Below, piece after piece: positions 52,355 through 61,255 of a DNA stretch of 64,000 nucleotides. The DNA comes from JAISFI01 sp031553775 (GTDB lineage Bacteria > Bacteroidota > Bacteroidia > Bacteroidales > Azobacteroidaceae). A program made the translations under genes and the position numbers. The notes under the pieces were generated by a model. The model was not told the DNA's origin and searched no databases. It saw nothing but the letters and a program-made list of their open reading frames with translations. Every line of letters begins with the position of its first letter. Within the stretch, counting starts at the first letter, position 1. Location of the stretch: positions 1-64,000 of the forward strand of contig JAVBLA010000021.1 in NCBI GenBank assembly GCA_031553775.1, in the 5' to 3' direction.

Positions 52355-53701
52355 TTAATGTGGGAAAATAAGAGTAAATTCGGTATATTCGTTTTCTTTG
52401 CTATTTACTTCAATATTGCCTCCGAGTATGCCTACCATTGTTTTTACATAGCTGAGTCCCAATCCAAAACCTTTCTGTTGTCTTTTAAGGTTGGATTCTC
52501 CCCTGTAAAATTTGTCGAATATATGGGGTATCTCAGAAGAGGGGATTCCCCATCCGTTATCCCGTACGGAAATAGAAATATGTTCTCCTTCTGTAGATGT
52601 ATTCAGTTGGATCTGTACATTTTCTCCGGAATATTTGATTGCATTTTCCAGGAGGTTTTCCATGATATTCGAAAAGTGGAGTAAATCGGTGGATAAAACC
52701 GTTTCCTGGTTTCCCGAACAGGAAACCGAAACTATTTTCCCTTCTGTATTCTCATATTTTTCTTTTAACTTCCCGAAGTATGGGAGTAATATCAATGGTT
52801 CTTTGTGAATTTCTACAGCGCCGTCTTCTCCTTTGCTGATTTCCTGTATCTTCTGCGTGTACAAATTCAGTTTTTTTAATTCAAAACTGGAATTGAGGAT
52901 ATATTTCCTGACGGATTCCAGTTGGTTATTCTCTAATTTCTCTTCAGCATAACCCAGCATAAACAAAGCTGAACTGATAGGTTTCCTGAATTCATGGGTC
53001 ATTGTATTGACAAAGTCGTTGCGGATTTGCTCTATTTTCCTTTGCCGGACAATGGTGTATAATAAACGGGATATTCCCAGAAAGGCGAAGATGATCAGGA
53101 TGGCTGATAGGGCTAGTTGGAAGGCCATTTTCTTCAAGACAGCAAAATGAGAATCATCGGTGAAGGCCTGAATACCTATTGTGTCTAATACGTCTAATGA
53201 TTTGATTGGACTTGCATATAAATTCGAACGTTTATTCTCAGGCCTGTTGGATTCTATTATCTTCTTGGTTTTTAAATTCAAGTAATCAATGTATGTTTCT
53301 TTGGCAGGGAAACGGCTTTCTTTAAGCCTTTGGTGAAAAATACTATCTAATGCCTCTACTTTGATGGGAGAATATGATTTGAATAAGTACTGGTCCACCC
53401 TGGATTGAGAAAAAGGATCAAGTCTATTAATATTTACATAAACAGTGGTGTCTTCAACAGTCAGCTTTCGTGTTATTATTACCGGGGAGTCATTATTGCG
53501 GGGAACAAATCTATACACAAAAGATTGTTCAAGGTGGCGCATGGATAATTCAACCTCAATGGCCTGGTTTAATGCCTGTTCTACGGTGTGTTTGTATTCG
53601 GAGTCATATGACCGGTACATACTGTATAACCAAACAGTTTGTAATACGATAATTACAAGAAGGGTTAAAATAGTAACGATTTTAATATATTTTAAGTTCA
53701 T
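52355..53701 (-). CDS. Sensor histidine kinase, RprX type
   Basis: About 448 residues from ATG 53701 (MNLKYIKIVTIL). Two membrane segments (about 5-25 and 200-225) flank a periplasmic sensor. HisKA has the phospho-acceptor in FVNTMTHEFRKPISSALF, and the ATPase has NLLENAIKYSG, DNGWGIP and GFGLGLSYVK. It is divergent from the NVEALA peptide gene at 53845 and may control that cluster. Confidence 0.92.
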   Translation of the reverse strand: MNLKYIKIVTILTLLVIIVLQTVWLYSMYRSYDSEYKHTVEQALNQAIEVELSMRHLEQSFVYRFVPRNNDSPVIITRKLTVEDTTVYVNINRLDPFSQSRVDQYLFKSYSPIKVEALDSIFHQRLKESRFPAKETYIDYLNLKTKKIIESNRPENKRSNLYASPIKSLDVLDTIGIQAFTDDSHFAVLKKMAFQLALSAILIIFAFLGISRLLYTIVRQRKIEQIRNDFVNTMTHEFRKPISSALFMLGYAEEKLENNQLESVRKYILNSSFELKKLNLYTQKIQEISKGEDGAVEIHKEPLILLPYFGKLKEKYENTEGKIVSVSCSGNQETVLSTDLLHFSNIMENLLENAIKYSGENVQIQLNTSTEGEHISISVRDNGWGIPSSEIPHIFDKFYRGESNLKRQQKGFGLGLSYVKTMVGILGGNIEVNSKENEYTEFTLIFPH

Positions 53702-53844
53702 TGATTTCAGATTTTTCGAATGAAACAAAGGTATGTAATAAAAATAATTTTTCCAAAACGAAAAAAAGTTATTTTTTAGTTACTTTTCGTTGGTAGTTAT
53801 CTAAATTTTTTGTATTTACTTTGTAGCGTCAAATCCAGACTGTC

Positions 53845-54051
53845 ATGAAAAAGATTAAATTATTTATTGTATTTGTGTTGGTTGGAATTGCTGTATGTAA
53901 TATCCAACTGAGTGTGAAAAAGGACAAGGCCGTGTTATCGCTTCAGAACACTGAAGCTTTGGCTACCGAATATCCCAACGATATAAAGTGCGGGGGAAAC
54001 GGGAGCATTTCTTGTCTTGGCTATAGCGTAGCATGGATGATGAGCCGTTAA
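53845..54051 (+). CDS. NVEALA-family small exported peptide
   Basis: 68 residues with an N-terminal signal (MKKIKLFIVFVLVGIAVCNI), the family hallmark NTEALA at 37-42, then a short Cys-containing C-terminus (KCGGNGSISCLG). Such peptides in Bacteroidales occur next to TolB-like propeller lipoproteins, and here the stop overlaps the ATG of exactly such a gene by one base. The function of the family is not established; a secreted, cleaved peptide is assumed. A -7-like TTACTTTG lies at 53816-53823. Confidence 0.85.
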   Translation: MKKIKLFIVFVLVGIAVCNIQLSVKKDKAVLSLQNTEALATEYPNDIKCGGNGSISCLGYSVAWMMSR

Positions 54052-55088
54052 TGAAAAGAATACTACCATATTTCTTTTTATTACTGTTGGTTTATTCCTG
54101 CAGGGACAAAGATTCCAGGCACACACACTTTCCGGAAACCATTCAGCTCTCGTCCCTGCAGTATGAAGTAGATGGCGTATACATCCAATACCCCTTTCGT
54201 GTGGCGTTGTTAGATTCGACTTTGTATGTTACGGATCTGCATGCTACGGATTATTGTTGTCATGCCTTTGCCTATCCCTCGATGACCTATAAGATGTCGT
54301 TCGGGAAGCGGGGTGAAGGTCCGTTAGAAATTATGAGTGCGCAGAATGTCCGGATAGATGCCCACAAACGTGTGTGGCTGTTAGATTCAACCCGGGAGAA
54401 ATTTTTGTGCTACAACCCTGATTCGTCGGATATTTTCAGCCGGCAGGTGCTCTTGTCCAAAGAGTTGGTGCGGACTTTAGATTTCGATGTATATAACGAT
54501 TCATTATATGTGGTCCCCGATTATACAGGCAAACACCGGTATCACCTGATCAACCGGAGAGGCTTACCTGTTGCGTCGAGAGCTGCGCTCCCCGAAGAAA
54601 AAGAGGAGGCAGCCCAGATGGCGGTGTCTCAAGCCTGGCGGGCATTTATCAGCTATAACCAGACGAACGGTATCCTGGCAATGGTTACCCAGTTGGGCGA
54701 AGTCATGGAATTATACGATGTCCCTGCCGATACGATCATCAAAATCGTTTACGGAGCGGAAGGAGCTCCGAGGTATAAACACAAAAGCGGATATGCTATC
54801 CCAACAGGAATTATGGGTTATGGCGACGTTCATGTGTATGATTCCGAAATTTACGCCCTCTTTTGGGGTCATTCGTTCAATGATATTATGAATCAAAAGA
54901 TAAAAATTCAGGGAGGAAACATGATCCAGGTTTTCGACCTGAAAGGAAATCCGGTCAGGCAATATGTCCTGGATAGAAATATTACCGGGTTTTGTTTGGA
55001 CGAGAACAAGCGTGTGATCGTCGGGCTGGATGTTAATAACAACGAGCAGATTGCAGTGTTTGACCTAAATGCTCCGCTTGCTCTTTAA
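54051..55088 (+). CDS. TolB-like six-bladed propeller lipoprotein (NVEALA partner)
   Basis: 345 residues from ATG 54051. Its lipoprotein signal (LPYFFLLLLVYSC) is followed by repeated beta-blade motifs (SFGKRGEGPLEIMSAQNVRI; MIQVFDLKGNPVRQYVLD). It fits the Bacteroidales TolB-like/BF2222-type propeller family found beside NVEALA peptides. An upstream ATG at 54033 inside the peptide gene is less likely. It overlaps the NVEALA stop by one base, which indicates coupled translation. Confidence 0.82.
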   Translation: MKRILPYFFLLLLVYSCRDKDSRHTHFPETIQLSSLQYEVDGVYIQYPFRVALLDSTLYVTDLHATDYCCHAFAYPSMTYKMSFGKRGEGPLEIMSAQNVRIDAHKRVWLLDSTREKFLCYNPDSSDIFSRQVLLSKELVRTLDFDVYNDSLYVVPDYTGKHRYHLINRRGLPVASRAALPEEKEEAAQMAVSQAWRAFISYNQTNGILAMVTQLGEVMELYDVPADTIIKIVYGAEGAPRYKHKSGYAIPTGIMGYGDVHVYDSEIYALFWGHSFNDIMNQKIKIQGGNMIQVFDLKGNPVRQYVLDRNITGFCLDENKRVIVGLDVNNNEQIAVFDLNAPLAL

Positions 55089-55315
55089 CCTGAATTACGA
55101 GGCATATGTGTTCACATCCTGAATATACACTCATTTTTAGTTTTTCAATATAAGTTACAAACTGTTTTAATTACCGGGGAATGCAACAATCTGACATGTT
55201 AATACCTGCTTTGTGGGTGTTCCATTTGCTTTTCCCTGTAAGTGTATTGGCGTATTAGCCGGCAAATCGGATTTTGGTTTCTAAAGAAGTATCTTCCATT
55301 CCTGGAAATGCACTC

Positions 55316-55360
55316 CCTCGGGTAGACATTGTTTTTGCAATTGTTTGCCCGAGGTTTTTT
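55316..55360 (+). terminator. Rho-independent terminator between the NVEALA pair and the transglutaminase-like gene
   Basis: The stem CCTCGGG (55316-55322) and CCCGAGG (55348-55354) is followed by six T. The remaining intergenic sequence (55089-55315) shows no gene or clear promoter. Confidence 0.75.
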
Positions 55361-55407
55361 AAATTGAATTTGTTAATGAAGAATAGAATTCCGACTTTTG
55401 TAAAATC

Positions 55408-57378
55408 ATGAAAAAAATCAGTTTATTCTTTTCTATAGTCATATTCATCGGTTGCCTGTCCTGTTCAGATCAGACAGCTCTCGATCATGCCCTGCACTTA
55501 TCCGGTAATAACAGAACCGAATTGGAAAAGGTATTGGAATATTACAGTAAAGATGAAAAAGATTCTTTAAAGCTGAAAGCAGCTATTTTCCTGATAGAGA
55601 ATATGCCGTTTCATCATTACCTGGAACTTTCCGAAAAAGAACTGCTGTATCAGAAAGAATTATATCCTTTAACAACTGAAGGGGCATTGGGACCTTCCCA
55701 GGCCATGGATTCACTGGAGAAAAAATACGGACGGATGAACAACCCGATGACTGATTATAAAAACGATCTGGAAACCATCACTGCAGAATACCTGATCGCC
55801 AATATCGAGTATGCCTTCAGGGCCTGGGAGAGGGCGCCCTGGAAAAAATATATTTCATTCCGGCAATTTTGTGAAGAGATCCTGCCTTACCGGGTAAGCT
55901 CCGAACCTTTGGATGCCTGGCGGGAAACTTATTATAACTATTTCAGTCCTATACTGGACTCTCTTTTAATGGACGACGATCCGGTATCGGCCGCTAATAT
56001 CATATACGATGTTCTTCTGCAAAAACGGTGGATCCTGAACCGGAAGGCGGAAGAAATGCCTTTATCGGGTGCTAACTATCTTCTGAATGGCAGGTTCGGT
56101 ACCTGCATGGATGCCTGTAATTTGGTGGCGTGTGCCCTGCGGTCGGTAGCGATACCCAGCGGTGTAGACCTTTTCCTGAAAAATCCCAGCAGGGGCAATA
56201 ATACTCATTCCTGGAATTACATGAAAGATACTACGGGGAGAAGTCTGGAGTTATCCCTGCTTAGCGATTTTTTGCGTCCCAGCCTGGCTTCCAAAGGCGA
56301 TACGACCCGGAAAAAAGGGATTATTTACCGGCTTTATTATGATGCACGGAAAGAATCGTTACCGGTATCACATCCGGGGAAAGAAATACCGGCCTCTTTG
56401 AAGAATCCGTTTATCCTGGATGTTACGAATGTTTATTTTCCCGGCACTCAATTAAAAATTCCGGTCGATGAAAAATCCCGGAAAGATGATTTATTGTATC
56501 TGGGAGTATTTCATGCAAATGTCTGGGAACCTGTAGCCTGGGCGGAAATCGATCATGGCGAGGCTCTTTTCCGGGGGATGGAACCGGGTGTGATTTTCTG
56601 CCCGCTTTATTACAAAAACGGAAAAATAATACCGGCTTCAGCACCTTTTATTTTGCAGGAAAACAATGAACTTCGTTATTTTGTCGCAGATACGGACCAT
56701 CCTTTAGATTCCATGGTTGTCAGGCGGAAATATCTCTTGTTGCCGGTACTCGAAGAATTACGGAGACGGTCCCTGAACGGCCGCTTTGAAGGAGCCAACC
56801 GTCCGGATTTCAAAGATGCGGTTACTTTATATACGATCAGGGAATATCCGGAATTAATTTATCAGGATATTTGTATCGATCCGCCATCAATGTTCAGATA
56901 TATGCGTTACTATCCGGATCAAACGAGTAGAAGCCGGTGCAACATGGCCGAAATAGAATTCTTCGGTGACAGGCAGGAGGAATTATCAGGGGAAATCATC
57001 GGAGTGGAAGGAAGCTTCAAAGATTTGAAAGACCGTACCAAGCAAAAGGCTTTCGATAAAGATCCTCTTACATTTTTTGAAGCAAACGGAAATACCGAAG
57101 GATGGATAGGCCTGGATTTCGGTCGGGCTCAGCCGGTAAGCCGGATCCGTTACCTATACAGGAACGACGACAATAACATCCGGGAAGGAGACCGGTACGA
57201 ATTATTTTATTATGCAAAAGACCGGTGGGTTTCTTTGGGCTCGCAAACAGGAGACAAGGGACAACGATTGGTTTACTATCACGTGCCGGATCGTGCCCTT
57301 TACTGGTTGAGGAATTATACGCGGGGGAGGGAAGAAAGTGTGTTTACTTATGAAAATGGGATACAGGTTTTTTGGTGA
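55408..57378 (+). CDS. Lipoprotein with transglutaminase-like core and discoidin-like C-terminus
   Basis: 656 residues with a lipoprotein signal (IVIFIGCLSCSDQ). The middle (about 220-280) has a transglutaminase-type Cys/His pair in NGRFGTCMDACNLVACALRS and THSWNYM, so it may be a peptidase or cross-linking enzyme. The C-terminal ~130 residues (TSRSRCNMAEIEFFG; GWIGLDFGRAQPVSRIRYLY) resemble an F5/8 type C (discoidin) binding domain. It is the first gene of a tight run with signal peptidase (15 bp gap) and the ligase-like gene. Confidence 0.8.
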   Translation: MKKISLFFSIVIFIGCLSCSDQTALDHALHLSGNNRTELEKVLEYYSKDEKDSLKLKAAIFLIENMPFHHYLELSEKELLYQKELYPLTTEGALGPSQAMDSLEKKYGRMNNPMTDYKNDLETITAEYLIANIEYAFRAWERAPWKKYISFRQFCEEILPYRVSSEPLDAWRETYYNYFSPILDSLLMDDDPVSAANIIYDVLLQKRWILNRKAEEMPLSGANYLLNGRFGTCMDACNLVACALRSVAIPSGVDLFLKNPSRGNNTHSWNYMKDTTGRSLELSLLSDFLRPSLASKGDTTRKKGIIYRLYYDARKESLPVSHPGKEIPASLKNPFILDVTNVYFPGTQLKIPVDEKSRKDDLLYLGVFHANVWEPVAWAEIDHGEALFRGMEPGVIFCPLYYKNGKIIPASAPFILQENNELRYFVADTDHPLDSMVVRRKYLLLPVLEELRRRSLNGRFEGANRPDFKDAVTLYTIREYPELIYQDICIDPPSMFRYMRYYPDQTSRSRCNMAEIEFFGDRQEELSGEIIGVEGSFKDLKDRTKQKAFDKDPLTFFEANGNTEGWIGLDFGRAQPVSRIRYLYRNDDNNIREGDRYELFYYAKDRWVSLGSQTGDKGQRLVYYHVPDRALYWLRNYTRGREESVFTYENGIQVFW

Positions 57379-57393
57379 TTTTAATAACAAGAG

Positions 57394-58257
57394 ATGAAAA
57401 ACAAGCTATTAAAAGAAACTTTTCGAATTTCCAGAATTATTGGCGCAGCCATCTTGTTTGCCGTATGTTTGCGTGTGTTTTTCTTTGCCTCGTTTAAAAT
57501 TCCTACTCCCTCCATGCGTCCGGCCATCCTGTCCGGCGATTATATATTGGTCAATAAGTTAATAGTAGGTCCCCGTGTGTATAAAAATGCAAACTTTCTA
57601 AAAGGAGGAAAAATAGAATATTTTCGGTTGAAAGGTCTTCGGGAGATCAGGAAGAACGATGTGCTGGTGTTCAATTACCCGTATTCTGATCCGGATAAGC
57701 TGGAGCCTGACCCGGAAGTGTTTTATGTGAAACGTTGCCTGGCGGTTCCGGGAGATACCTTGTCTGTAGTGAACGGGTTTTACCGGGTGAATGATAGTAC
57801 CGATACCCTGGGCTGTTACGCTTTTCAATTGAAATTATCGGAAAGAGCCGACAGTGCTTTCCGGGACGATGTTTTTCATTGTTTTCCGTATGATACCCTC
57901 CACCAATGGACGGTGAAGAATTTCGGGCCGTTGTATGTTCCCGGTAAGGACGATACCCTGCCGCTTACCCGGCAGAATCTGAGTTTGTATGGAAAGTTGG
58001 TTGAATATGAAACCGGGCAACCTGTAAGCGCCCGGAATGATACCGTATATGTAGGAAAAGAAATTGTGAAATATTATACTTTCCGCCAGAACTATTATTT
58101 TATGGCCGGCGATTTTGCCACGGACTCCCGGGATTCCCGGTATTGGGGACTGTTACCGGAAGATCATGTAGTAGGGAAAGCCGTGCTGATCTGGAAATCA
58201 CAAAAGATGCGGACCGGGGAATACCGGTGGGATCGTTTTTTCAAAATTATTCAATAG
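57394..58257 (+). CDS. lepB: Signal peptidase I
   Basis: 287 residues of the S26 family: an N-terminal membrane segment, catalytic Ser40 in KIPTPSMRPAILSGDY, general base Lys113 in FYVKRCLAVPGD and the C-terminal box GDFATDSRDSRYWG. Genomes of this group usually carry a housekeeping copy elsewhere. This one is embedded beside the NVEALA cluster and may process its peptides. Confidence 0.93.
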   Translation: MKNKLLKETFRISRIIGAAILFAVCLRVFFFASFKIPTPSMRPAILSGDYILVNKLIVGPRVYKNANFLKGGKIEYFRLKGLREIRKNDVLVFNYPYSDPDKLEPDPEVFYVKRCLAVPGDTLSVVNGFYRVNDSTDTLGCYAFQLKLSERADSAFRDDVFHCFPYDTLHQWTVKNFGPLYVPGKDDTLPLTRQNLSLYGKLVEYETGQPVSARNDTVYVGKEIVKYYTFRQNYYFMAGDFATDSRDSRYWGLLPEDHVVGKAVLIWKSQKMRTGEYRWDRFFKIIQ

Positions 58258-58264
58258 TTGATCG

Positions 58265-60067
58265 ATGGACAAGCTTCGGAATTATACCGGTTTTTTGTGG
58301 TGGATACCTTTCCTGTTGGTATTCTGTACTGTTTTTGCCACAGGTAATGCCCTGGATAACGGGGTTGTTTCCGGAAAATATTTCTGGTTTTACGGTTCAA
58401 TGGCACCGGTGGCGCTTGTTTGCGCCATTCTTCCCTGGTATCCGGCTTGCTCTTTCCGTTTCCGGTGGGGCGATTGGGCTGTTGTTTCGTTTGCTTTGCT
58501 GGTGTATGCTTCTGCTTTTCTTTTCAACCAAGCACCATTGAACCGGAATAAACTGATGATATTTACCTTGCTACTTGCTTTGTATTTTGCCTTCCGGCTG
58601 GTCCTGAGCGCCCGTATCCGGTATACGGAACAGGTATTTTGCTTTATATTTGTCCTGACAGGATTGGGACAGGCTGTGGCGGGCTTGTTGCAATTATACG
58701 GATTTACCGTCTCCAATCATAGTTTATTCCGGATAACAGGCTCTTTTTATAATCCCGGCCCTTATGCCGGTTACCTTTCGGTGATTTTTCCGATGGCATT
58801 GTCTCTGGGTTTGACGATCAGGGGAAAAGATATTGTTTCCCGGTTTTTGCAGATCGGCGGATGGATAACGGTAGTTGCGATCTTGCTGGTACTCCCGGCC
58901 GCCATGAGCAGAGCCTCCTGGATTGCTGCTGTTTCCGGAAGCCTGGTTGTAGTTTTTATTTTTCTGTCCGGAAAATATCATTTCGGGGAATATCTTCATA
59001 AATATAAAAAAACAATCATTTTTGCATTATCAGCGTTGCTTATCCTTTGTTGTTTTTTATCGGCAGGAATGTATTATTTGAAAAAAGACTCTGCCGACGG
59101 GAGGTTCCTGATGTGGAAAGTATCGGCAGGTGCTGTGGGAAAACATCCGTTAGGTGTAGGACTTGGCAATTTTTCGGGCGCTTATGGCGATGCCCAGGCA
59201 GACTATCTGTCTGGAGAACAAGCTTCCGAAACGGAACGGACAGTTGCCGGAAGTCCGGAATATGCTTTCAACGAATATCTGCAGATAGCCGTTGAATCGG
59301 GTATCGCGGCCACCCTGTTATTTGTATCTATTTTGCTTCTGAATATCCGGTATGCTCTTCAAAAGAAAAAAACAGGGATATTGGGGTCTTTAACAGCAAT
59401 ATCTGTTTTCTCTTTATTCTCGTATCCTTTCAGTGTCCTGCCTTTTTTAATTGTCCTGTTTTTCTTGCTGGCAACCTGTACCACAGGAGAAACACAAGAG
59501 AAAAAATCTTCCAGGAAGATATCTTCCGGAATATCAGCCGTTATTGTTCTGCTTACTGTTTATTGCCTGGCAGACCGGGTGCCGACCTATAATTCTTATA
59601 AAAAATGGAATGAAGTAAAGGTTTATTATAATGTAGGAATGTACCGGGAAGCATCAGCGCATTATTCGGCTATCTATCCCGGTCTGTGCGATCAGGTGAC
59701 ATTTCTTTTCGAATATGCACAATCTTTGTCTAAGTCCGGCCGTTACCAAGAAAGCAATGAGATCGTACAACATGCCCTGCACATGAGCTGCGATCCGATG
59801 TTTTACAATATCATGGGGAGGAATGAACAGGCATTGAAAGCTTACGACCGGGCGGAAGCTGCATATATCCGGGCGGCCCGGATTGTTCCCAACAGGCTAT
59901 ACCCGCATTATCTGTTAGCTAAATTGTATGAGGAAACGGGACAAACTGTGAAAGCGTTACAAGAAGCTGAAATTGTGCAAACGAAGGAACCCCGGGTGGA
60001 ATCGATGGCAATAGAGGAGATGAGGCAGGAAATGGAAAAAATAATACAACCAAAATCAACGTTTTAA
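58265..60067 (+). CDS. O-antigen ligase/polymerase-like membrane protein with C-terminal TPRs
   Basis: 600 residues. About ten to twelve membrane segments occupy residues 10-440, including the Wzy_C-like loop (GVGLGNFSGAYGDAQADYLS; AFNEYLQIAVESG) typical of O-antigen ligases. The C-terminal ~140 residues form TPR-like helices (FEYAQSLSKSGRYQESNEI; AYDRAEAAYIRAARIVPN). It begins 7 bp after signal peptidase. Whether it ligates glycan or serves the adjacent peptide cluster is not clear. Confidence 0.82.
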   Translation: MDKLRNYTGFLWWIPFLLVFCTVFATGNALDNGVVSGKYFWFYGSMAPVALVCAILPWYPACSFRFRWGDWAVVSFALLVYASAFLFNQAPLNRNKLMIFTLLLALYFAFRLVLSARIRYTEQVFCFIFVLTGLGQAVAGLLQLYGFTVSNHSLFRITGSFYNPGPYAGYLSVIFPMALSLGLTIRGKDIVSRFLQIGGWITVVAILLVLPAAMSRASWIAAVSGSLVVVFIFLSGKYHFGEYLHKYKKTIIFALSALLILCCFLSAGMYYLKKDSADGRFLMWKVSAGAVGKHPLGVGLGNFSGAYGDAQADYLSGEQASETERTVAGSPEYAFNEYLQIAVESGIAATLLFVSILLLNIRYALQKKKTGILGSLTAISVFSLFSYPFSVLPFLIVLFFLLATCTTGETQEKKSSRKISSGISAVIVLLTVYCLADRVPTYNSYKKWNEVKVYYNVGMYREASAHYSAIYPGLCDQVTFLFEYAQSLSKSGRYQESNEIVQHALHMSCDPMFYNIMGRNEQALKAYDRAEAAYIRAARIVPNRLYPHYLLAKLYEETGQTVKALQEAEIVQTKEPRVESMAIEEMRQEMEKIIQPKSTF

Positions 60068-60198
60068 GTAGCGAGAGCAAAGGACAAACTTGTTTGGAAT
60101 TTGCCGAGTCACGAAAAACGACTAAATTTATTGAACTATCGGTACACCCTGATTTTAAATAATTTAATAATCATAATCATTTAAAATAACATACTATT

Positions 60199-60231
60199 TT
60201 CAATTTTCAATTTTCAATTCTCAATTATTTA
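60199..60231. repeat. Heptad CAATTnT repeat before the DUF1573 gene
   Basis: Four consecutive units CAATTTT, CAATTTT, CAATTCT, CAATTAT end 5 bp before the ATG at 60235. The layout is nearly identical to that at 4734-4770: repeat, then AYGTATGAA, then a lipoprotein gene. Confidence 0.75.
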
Positions 60232-60234
60232 AGT

Positions 60235-61128
60235 ATGAAACCAAGAAACAAAATGCTCCAAAAAACATTCATTCTTCCGCTGGTATTACTGCTTGTTGCC
60301 TGTTCCTGTAAGGAGAGTAAAAAATCGGAAGCAGAGAAAATAGTCAACACCTGGACGGGAAAGGAAATTATTTTTCCCGGAGATATTCCCTGTAATATAC
60401 TAAGCAGGGATACGGTTTGTCCGGATCTTTCATCCTGGCGGTATAAGGTATTATTGTATGTTGATTCAATGGGTTGCGGCGCTTGTAAGTTGAAGCAATT
60501 ACAGGAATGGAAAACTTTGATACAGGCTTCTGATTCCCTTTTCAACGGACAGCTGGGGTTTTTCCTGTATTTTCATCCCAAAGACCGGAAAGAACTGAAT
60601 TATTTAGTGAAGCTGCACCGGTTTAATTATCCGGTATTCTTTGATGAAAAAAATAGTTTGAATAACCTGAATCATTTCCCGGAAGATCCGTCATACCAGT
60701 GTTTCTTGCTGGATGCAGACAACAAAGTGTTGATTATTGGGAATCCGGCGGTAAATACCAAAATTTTAGATTTGTACAAGCAGCAGATTACAGGAGAAAT
60801 ATCTTCGCCGGCGGAGAAAAATCTGACTTTTGTAGAAATATCCGAGGCGGTCAAGGATTTCGGAACCGTTCGCGTCAAAAGCAAAAACAAGGCTGTTTTT
60901 GAACTCAGGAATACCGGCGATTGTCCCTTGGTTATTAACCGGGTGCTGACTTCCTGCGGATGTACTGTCGCAGAATGGGAGAAAAGTCCGGTACTTGTCG
61001 GGAAAACTACGGAAATCAAAGTTGAAATGCAACCCGAAACAGCGGGGTATTTCAGAAAAACGATCGAAGTTTTCTGCAATGTAGGGGAAAGTCCGCTGCA
61101 ATTACAGGTTTCCGGAACGGCACAATAG
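60235..61128 (+). CDS. Thioredoxin-like / DUF1573 lipoprotein
   Basis: 297 residues. A lipoprotein signal (LLLVACSCKES) is followed by a thioredoxin-like half whose putative active region is DSMGCGACKLKQLQEW (CxxC). The C-terminal ~100 residues match the DUF1573 beta-sandwich with FGTVRVKSKNKAVFELRNTG and VLTSCGCTVAEW. The protein type is frequent beside NVEALA/TolB-like genes in Bacteroidales. It follows the ligase gene after 167 bp that contain only the heptad repeat. Confidence 0.82.
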   Translation: MKPRNKMLQKTFILPLVLLLVACSCKESKKSEAEKIVNTWTGKEIIFPGDIPCNILSRDTVCPDLSSWRYKVLLYVDSMGCGACKLKQLQEWKTLIQASDSLFNGQLGFFLYFHPKDRKELNYLVKLHRFNYPVFFDEKNSLNNLNHFPEDPSYQCFLLDADNKVLIIGNPAVNTKILDLYKQQITGEISSPAEKNLTFVEISEAVKDFGTVRVKSKNKAVFELRNTGDCPLVINRVLTSCGCTVAEWEKSPVLVGKTTEIKVEMQPETAGYFRKTIEVFCNVGESPLQLQVSGTAQ

Positions 61129-61166
61129 CCTGTTTTTATAGTTCTTTACAGAACTTTCCTTAATTC

Positions 61167-61231
61167 TGAACAATAAGTCCCTTTTTTTGAACATTTGTGA
61201 ATGGCATAAAACTTTGCCTATTGTACTTTTG
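61167..61231 (+). promoter_or_regulatory. Operator and promoter of the second sulfatase locus
   Basis: TGAACAAT (61167-61174) and TGAACATT (61188-61195) are 21 bp apart. After 28 bp there is a -7 box TACTTTTG (61224-61231), and the ATG at 61256 follows after 24 bp. The half-site, the 21-bp spacing and the 28-bp distance are identical to those before the paralogous sulfatase at 25448. Confidence 0.7.
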
Positions 61232-61255
61232 TCTGGAATAAAACCAAAAAGCATC

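Noticed and set aside
53816..53823. Strong promoter for the NVEALA gene
   Set aside because: TTACTTTG deviates from TAnnTTTG at the second position and the nearest TTG is 23 bp away, so it is only mentioned as a weak candidate.
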